NCBI GenBank assembly: GCA_012934845.2
Contig: WNNJ02001952.1
Span: 176,718-240,717, forward strand
DNA length: 64,000 nucleotides
Direction of reading: 5' to 3'
Source: Pomphorhynchus laevis
Lineage: Eukaryota > Acanthocephala > Palaeacanthocephala > Echinorhynchida > Pomphorhynchidae
The translations under genes and the position numbers were made by a program. Every line of letters begins with the position of its first letter. Position 1 is the first letter of the stretch. Below the pieces are notes generated by a model that did no database searches, was not told the DNA's origin, and was given only the letters and a program-made list of their open reading frames with translations. Below, one piece after another: positions 58,277 through 64,000 of the stretch.

Positions 58277-58807
58277 ATGCAATCTAAGGAGCAATCACGA
58301 ATTGAAGAGATAAATACGTTTTCCGAGTTACATGATTACTACTTAAAAGAAGTAACGAAGAAATTGTATTCAGAAAATTTAAAGCCTCGTTTAACCTACA
58401 ACGCAAGATTAGCTGACGCACTAAGTGAACAATTTGTGAAACTCTTCAATCGACTAGACGGAAGTCAAGCAAGAATAGTTATCAATATATTAAGAGCATA
58501 CCGTAAGCTCGTAGTTGACAAGCAATACTCGCTGATATTATCGTGTGCCTCGTCTCTCTACAGACAAGAGATTCGACGTCAAAATGATGTGTATATGTGT
58601 CCAAGTAAGCTACACTCATTAATAGGTCTCGATCTTTGCATTATCCCAAATTCGATCGAAAACATGTGGGACAATCACATTTCAAATACACTAAATCTTA
58701 GCAGATTTTACGACGACAGCAAATTAAGGACGAATTTGGATAGTGAACTAGCATTCTTGAAAAGAATTCATAAATTAAAACCAATTGAATTTTACAACCA
58801 TATATAA
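58277..58807 (+). CDS. Hypothetical protein, 176 residues, predicted helical
   Basis: An uninterrupted frame from ATG (58277) to TAA, with stops upstream in frame. The product is charged and leucine-rich with no signal peptide or membrane segment. The N-terminal half looks like amphipathic helices (SELHDYYLKEVTKKLYSENL; ARIVINILRAYRKLVVDKQY). A cysteine-containing middle (SLILSCASSLYRQEIRR) and a C-terminal acidic-basic helix (LDSELAFLKRIHKLKPIEFY) follow. Codon use and lack of decay suggest a real single-copy gene rather than a transposon. I do not recognise the family. No intron is needed; AT-rich DNA surrounds it. Confidence 0.6.
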   Translation: MQSKEQSRIEEINTFSELHDYYLKEVTKKLYSENLKPRLTYNARLADALSEQFVKLFNRLDGSQARIVINILRAYRKLVVDKQYSLILSCASSLYRQEIRRQNDVYMCPSKLHSLIGLDLCIIPNSIENMWDNHISNTLNLSRFYDDSKLRTNLDSELAFLKRIHKLKPIEFYNHI

Positions 58808-59639
58808 AATAATAAGAAGATTGAACCTTATTTATCATTAATAAGTTATTCAAATGTATCATTTTGTTTAATAACAATTATTTTGTATCTGACAATTACG
58901 TAGATGTCAAACATATTAAGATGGATAAAATCAAGTTCGATAATTTATTCAGATTAGATAAAAAATCAAAAACGTGTTATATCCGATAATATCAAAAATT
59001 ATTTAATCTCAAAATATCAAGGTATCGATCTGCTTTGTCCTTAAAATTTCATTTTATTAAAATTTAAAACATTTAGTCGTCTAAATCGTATATATCGATA
59101 TAAAAATACGAAGATAAGCAATTTAGTAATGCCTTAATACAGATTTCCATCGTATACATGTGATCAGATATGTAAAAATTGAACGTTATATGAAATTGTT
59201 GAAAAAATATCATAAAATTCCATATTTATTAAAACCATTGATGCACCGAACCGAATTGATGTTCTTCATAAAGTGGCTACTTCAGTTTGTTAATAATTTT
59301 TATCAATAATTTTGATCAAAATCCGCATTTATATTTAGAATAAAGAGATATGATTTTTTACTTTTCTCGAGGACGAAAACTTTCCGAGACAATAACATTT
59401 TGTAGACAATAAGTGCAAATAATATAAAAGTTGCAGCTCCAAAAAAGCACTATATGTATACTACAGAACATACATGTATTTTATACATATCACGTATCTA
59501 CTAAAATATTCCATGAAAGGTTCAATATAACATTCCTGTATAATTATTCACATCATGTCAATTATTTTTTTCTTTTACAAGTATTGCTAACATTTTATTT
59601 GGAGCTGTGATATATAGCAGGTACTCCTCCACTGTCTGC
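58808..59639. other. AT-rich intergenic DNA
   Basis: 3' flank of the preceding ORF. No gene, repeat or RNA recognised. Confidence 0.4.
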
Positions 59640-60520
59640 GCTTGTACAATCTATCCATTCAGTCGGCTCCATTTACTTATGATCCATTGCCCGAATTGCA
59701 CAGTTCATGGGCGAGTTATCCTCTGACGACTTAAGCACAGTGAATGATCACGTAATCCATTAGCGGAACGAACAATAAATAACTTCCTTAACAGTTCTTC
59801 GGATATGTAAAGCTTTTCAAGAAAGACATAGGTGACGAATAACTCGGTATTTGCTCACACAATTCATGTTAAGTGATTGCAACCGGTCGTCGTAAGAAAG
59901 GTGTTTGATTACAGGAATCAACTTTGTTGAGTGGGCGGATCACATTCTCCGTTGAATTACCTCGCCCTTAAATCTCGGATACGTACATTCGTAACCATAC
60001 AATAGGTTACTCAAAATGAATGCGTTTGCAAGTAACTTAAGAGGTCGATTTAAGAGGGCAAAAATGTAAGACGGATAAAACCCCCAATCTATTGACTTTT
60101 GTGGTTATGTACTCCTTGTGTTTTTTAGCCGATAAGTCATAAGATATCCACACACCAAGATCCTTAACATGTTTAGCCTGTACAATTAACTAGTCGTTAA
60201 GAAAATAATTTGAGGACTGATTACTATTGCCACTGCTTATGCATAAAACGACGTATTTGGATGCGTTGATAGAAAGGCCGTTGTCACAAAACCCAGACAA
60301 GAGCTAGTATGAACGAAGTCTACCTTATAAGTTATTAATTATATATTGAGAAAACCAAAGGTTCTGATAATGGGCCTTGTGGCACACCGCGCTGAATTGA
60401 ATGTCAATTCGATAATACGCCATTTAAAGGAACTTTGTAAGATCGATTAAAAATATAATTTGCTACCCATTGAACTAGAAGTGGGTTAATTTCCAGCCGA
60501 TACATTTTGGCAATTTGTAC
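59640..60520 (-). pseudogene. Old LINE remnant with RT box
   Basis: On the minus strand near 60410-60360 the frame reads RGVPQGPLSEPLVFSIY. This is the (G/R)GVPQGxxLxPxLFxIY RT motif. Downstream broken frames include VLGVWISYDLSAKKHKEYIT (near 60150), typical of the post-RT region of L2/I-type LINEs. Heavily decayed. Confidence 0.55.
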
Positions 60521-61379
60521 ATACATTTTAGCAATTGGTAAATATAAATATCGTAAGTTTTTATTATCTACATTCTGAACTGTTTAGAAAATGTTTATTT
60601 GTTTTGCTGTGTGACTAAATGGTCAGTTTCAAATTAAATCATTTTCTTTATTACAAATCTTAAAATCAAGTTATAAATATAAAAGCAGGAAATAGAATAT
60701 TTTTTATATAAAAAATATTCTAATATTTTTGAATTGTTATTTCATTTCTAATAAAAAATGAACATGCATTATTTTATCCCCTTAAGAGGAAAATATTTAA
60801 ACGCCATCGATCCCTCTTCCCCCATTATACTTGCAATAGTTAATAGACTTGCAACCAAGTCTATTAACTTGGTTGCAACCTATACCATAGTAATATATAA
60901 TTACTATGAAATTAAATATTTCATATATAATTTTTCGCATTAAGGGCGGTCTTTGAGAAGATACTTGATACTTTGATAGCCACGATTCGATAATGCTATC
61001 GAGACGCTGGCTTATCTCATTATGACGCTTGAATTCGAATGGCGTCAAGCATCTTTTTAAAGATTTTGCCCCTCTCCCATCCTTTAAGGGGGTAGAAAAG
61101 CGTATCATTACATAGTATTTATTGAAATGAAAAAAATTATAACTATTTCTTACCCCAAACAAACAGGACCCCATAAATTTAATAATAGTTTATTTAAATC
61201 TAAAAAATTTAAATCAAATTAAAATAATAAAATTTTGGATAAACTTTAGAATAGAACCCAGAAACTGCACAATTTTTGATTTTTTATTTATGCTTTTCAA
61301 TTCGCAATAGCATATTTTATTTTTAATTATTTATATTAAATGATTTGCTTTTACAAATTGTCAGAGCGAAAGTACTTAT
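60521..61379. other. Unassigned AT-rich sequence
   Basis: A 125-codon ORF (60797-61174, minus) overlaps a 61-codon ORF on the other strand and has no recognisable features. A small repeat (TTGCAACC with AAGTCTATTAACTTGG, 60845-60880) forms a short hairpin. Confidence 0.3.
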
Positions 61380-61715
61380 TTTTATTGAAATTCAATATAT
61401 TGTGTTTTTTACAAATTACAATATACAACAAAACATAATAACAATGCCAAATCAAAATTTAATAATTAAATAATAAAATAAATAATTGTTTTTAGATTTT
61501 CTATAATTTAAATCAAGTTAAAAAATAAAATTTAAAATAAACGTCATTTTTATGAATTGACTAATAAATAACAGACGTTGTATCAGAATAAGAATTAGAG
61601 GTCATCAGGAGGAACTGCTATACTATCAGGTTTCGGCCCCTAACTCCCCTACCGAACATAGCAGCGGGGCCAAATACATGCTAATGATGTATTTCCCCTA
61701 TAAATTGTCGAAATA
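61380..61715 (+). repeat. Dispersed AT-rich repeat, well-preserved copy
   Basis: It carries the whole series: AAATCAAAATTTAATAATTA, TCATTTTTATGAATTGACTA, AATAACAGACGTTGTATCAG, AGGTCATCAGGAGGAACTGC, then CCGAACATAGCAGCGGGGCC and a CATGCTAATGATG end. No ORF. The 370-bp palindrome is inserted at its edge. Confidence 0.75.
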
Positions 61716-61726
61716 ATGTTCTAATG
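61716..61726. repeat. Target-site duplication, left
   Basis: ATGTTCTAATG, repeated exactly at 62926-62936, flanking the 370-bp repeat palindrome. Confidence 0.85.
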
Positions 61727-62925
61727 GAATGAATAATTGCATACACGAGCGAGTATCATCATTTGGTCGGCTTCATAAATTATCCTCGTGTGAAGTCTTT
61801 AATCCTTGATGCAGCACTGTACACTACAATCAGCGTAGGTGGACCTCATCAGCAGTGAGCCTACGCCTACCTTTCGTGTTTCGGTCCTTTAATGATCTGC
61901 TGAAATTTTCCTCTGCTGCCTTTCTGTAAAAACAAACGATACAGTTTGTAAGGAACACATTTCCACTTGTGCAAACTGTACGTTGTTTCCGTCTTTTGTA
62001 ACAAAAAGACGGAGATAGCACTACAGTTGCCGGAAACAACCGACAATCTGTCTTTTGAATTTTCTTGACAGGAAACCGGAATCTGCCAGGTTAATAGAAT
62101 GAATAATTGCATACACGAGCGAGTATCATCATTTGGTCGGCTTCATAAATTATCCTCGTGTGAAGTCTTTAATCCTAGATGCAGCACTGTACACTACAAT
62201 CAGCGTAGGTGGACCTCATCAGCAGTGAGCCTACGCCTACCTTTCGTGTTTCGGTCCTTTAATGATCTGCTGAAATTTTCCTCTGCTGCCTTTCTGTAAA
62301 AACAAACGATACAGTTTGTAAGGAACACATTTCCACGTACAGTTTGCACAAGTGGAAATGTGTTCCTTACAAACTGTATCGTTTGTTTTTACAGAAAGGC
62401 AGCAGAGGAAAATTTCAGCAGATCATTAAAGGACCGAAACACGAAAGGTAGGCGTAGGCTCACTGCTGATGAGGTCCACCTACGCTGATTGTAGTGTACA
62501 GTGCTGCATCAAGGATTAAAGACTTCACACGAGGATAATTTATGAAGCCGACCAAATGATGATACTCGCTCGTGTATGCAATTATTCATTCTATTAACCT
62601 GGCAGATTCCGGTTTCCTGTCAAGAAAATTCAAAAGACAGATTGTCGGTTGTTTCCGGCAACTGTAGTGCTATCTCCGTCTTTTTGTTACAAAAGACGGA
62701 AACAACGTACAGTTTGCACAAGTGGAAATGTGTTCCTTACAAACTGTATCGTTTGTTTTTACAGAAAGGCAGCAGAGGAAAATTTCAGCAGATCATTAAA
62801 GGACCGAAACACGAAAGGTAGGCGTAGGCTCACTGCTGATGAGGTCCACCTACGCTGATTGTAGTGTACAGTGCTGCATCAAGGATTAAAGACTTCACAC
62901 GAGGATAATTTATGAAGCCGACCAA
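61727..62925. mobile_element. 370-bp repeat in forward-forward-inverted-inverted order
   Basis: Unit starts at 61727 and 62097. The second is cut at 62336, and from 62337 the unit continues as its reverse complement through a full unit (to about 62706) and a partial one ending at 62925. Copies are nearly identical, so the event is recent. The exact 11-base flanking duplication shows insertion as one piece. The pairs of 66-81-codon ORFs simply mirror the palindrome. Each unit contains CTGATGAGGTCC and, just before it, GGACCGAAAC (62431-62477 on the plus strand), a possible permuted hammerhead-like arrangement. Confidence 0.85.
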
Positions 62926-62936
62926 ATGTTCTAATG
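62926..62936. repeat. Target-site duplication, right
   Basis: ATGTTCTAATG, identical to 61716-61726. The inserted unit ends with CCAAATG in full copies, so up to three bases may be shared homology rather than duplication. Confidence 0.8.
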
Positions 62937-63480
62937 TTTAGTACATTTCATTTTTTCACATGTATCCGCTAAAAATTCGTAATTCTTTTGCGTAATACAA
63001 AATGCTAAAATTATTAGAAATTATTACAAATGATTATCGTATGAGCTCTTAAAATATCGTAGATGTTTTATCATTTGTTGACCAACCAACATTAATCAAG
63101 ATTTAAAAATTCAGCCTGATCAAAATAATTTTAATAGTACTTTTAAGGACTATTTTATAATAATGTAAACCTTAATGCATTGAAAATTACCTCTCTGTGG
63201 GTCAACAAAATGATGACCAACAATATTATTCTTAAATTATTCGAAAATAATTTGAATATTATTTTTTAAGAACTATTTTATAATAATGTAAACCTTAATG
63301 CATTGAAAATTACCGCTATGTGAGTCAACAAAATTATGACTATGATTTCATGTATCTTGTTGATAGCCTAATGTATTTAATCGCCAATATGCCTTCCAGT
63401 AATCGGTATGAATTGGACTTTCAACTTTAACGTGGTTTTAGATTAATAGAACCAATGTATAGGAATTCCTACATCCATCA
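62937..63480. other. AT-rich DNA with a short duplicated block
   Basis: The block TAATAATGTAAACCTTAATG followed by CATTGAAAATTACC occurs twice (about 63158-63195 and 63277-63315), roughly 120 bases apart. No gene is seen. Confidence 0.5.
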
Positions 63481-64000
63481 GCACAAATCAGATAAGATAC
63501 CTGAGTCTAGTATTTTATACTATATATTAATAAAATTAAAGACAAATAATAGATGATGATATCAGATTTTATACAGTTTATATTTATTTCAAGTTAGAAT
63601 TTAAAATTTAAATTTAAAATAAAGGTCAATTTTTATGAATTGACTAATAAATAACAGACGTTGTATTAGAATAAGAATTAGAAGTCATCAGGAGGAACTG
63701 CTATGTAATCAGGCTTGGGCTCTATTCCTCGACCCAACATAACAGTGGGCACAATTCTCAATAATTCTTAAAAATCAATTTTTATGAATTGACTAATAAA
63801 TAATAGACTATGTATCAGAATAATGATTAAAATTCATCAGAAGGAATTGCTGTGTAATCAGGTTTCGGCCCTATTCCTCGACCCAACATAACAGTGGGCA
63901 CAATTCTCAATAATTCTTAAAAATCAATTTTTATGAATTGACTAATAAATAATAGACTATGTATCAGAATAATGATTAAAATTCATCAGAAGGAATTGCT
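63481..64000 (+). repeat. Two or more tandem dispersed AT-rich repeat ends, running off the window
   Basis: AATTGACTAATAAATAA, a TATCAGAATAA(G/T)-like word and CATCAG(G/A)AGGAA(C/T)TGCT recur at about 63635, 63785 and 63935. The 150-base block ending GGGCACAATTCTCAATAATT is repeated. The third copy is cut by the window edge. Confidence 0.75.

Noticed and set aside
60797-61174. 125-codon minus-strand ORF
   Set aside because: No family signature, overlaps an ORF on the other strand and a small hairpin; probably chance in AT-rich DNA.
61830-62858. Paired 66-81-codon ORFs on both strands as genes
   Set aside because: They are mirror images created by the palindrome, with no recognisable domain.

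Overview
This is an AT-rich nuclear segment from an invertebrate animal. Genes are split by GT-AG introns, and the ribosomal protein and chaperonin genes are of animal type. The transposon types (CR1/L2-, RTE- and jockey-like LINEs, Penelope-like pieces with a GIY-YIG nuclease, a ZBED5-like hAT) also fit an animal. I cannot name the species. Most of the window is mobile DNA, much of it nested.

Layout. 0.7-3.0 kb: a 363-bp tandem repeat that flips orientation. 3.6-5.0 kb: a possible four-exon gene for a small membrane protein. 6.3-14.3 kb: a 1.1-kb inverted repeat pair around an EI24-family membrane protein gene, with a 313-bp tandem array (8.46-9.48 kb) in the same interval. 15.0-18.5 kb: RPS9 in four exons (-), with a LINE copy inside its largest intron. 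19.5-21.2 kb: CCT4 in two exons (-). 22-41 kb: a LINE graveyard that also holds one nearly intact CR1/L2-like element (35.9-40.2 kb) with an uninterrupted 965-residue ORF2, and a decayed sister copy on the other strand. 42-54.5 kb: RTE- and jockey-group LINEs, a Penelope-type nuclease fragment and a hAT remnant. 54.5-56.5 kb: Penelope-type RT pieces cut by a small insertion. 58.3-58.8 kb: an unrecognised 176-residue ORF. 61.7-62.9 kb: a 370-bp repeat arranged as a palindrome with an 11-bp target duplication. The rest is AT-rich sequence with a dispersed repeat family.

Most interesting signal. The 313-bp array encodes hammerhead self-cleaving ribozymes. Each unit carries a GUC-type cleavage triplet, a long bulged stem I, the CUGAUGA core, a stem II with a CAAA loop, and a GAAA box whose flank pairs back to the bases before the cleavage site. 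A second locus (55.22-55.71 kb) has the same parts in a different sequence and sits as an insertion with a TTAA duplication inside a Penelope-type RT fragment. Two further arrays of 363 and 370 bp have the same size and the same forward-then-inverted layout. These look like metazoan retrozymes: small non-coding retroelements that replicate through ribozyme-processed circular RNA. They share the window with remains of the element class proposed to mobilise them.

The host genes RPS9 and CCT4 lie in tandem on the minus strand and are plainly functional. EI24 is probably functional. I found no tRNA, rRNA or CRISPR.
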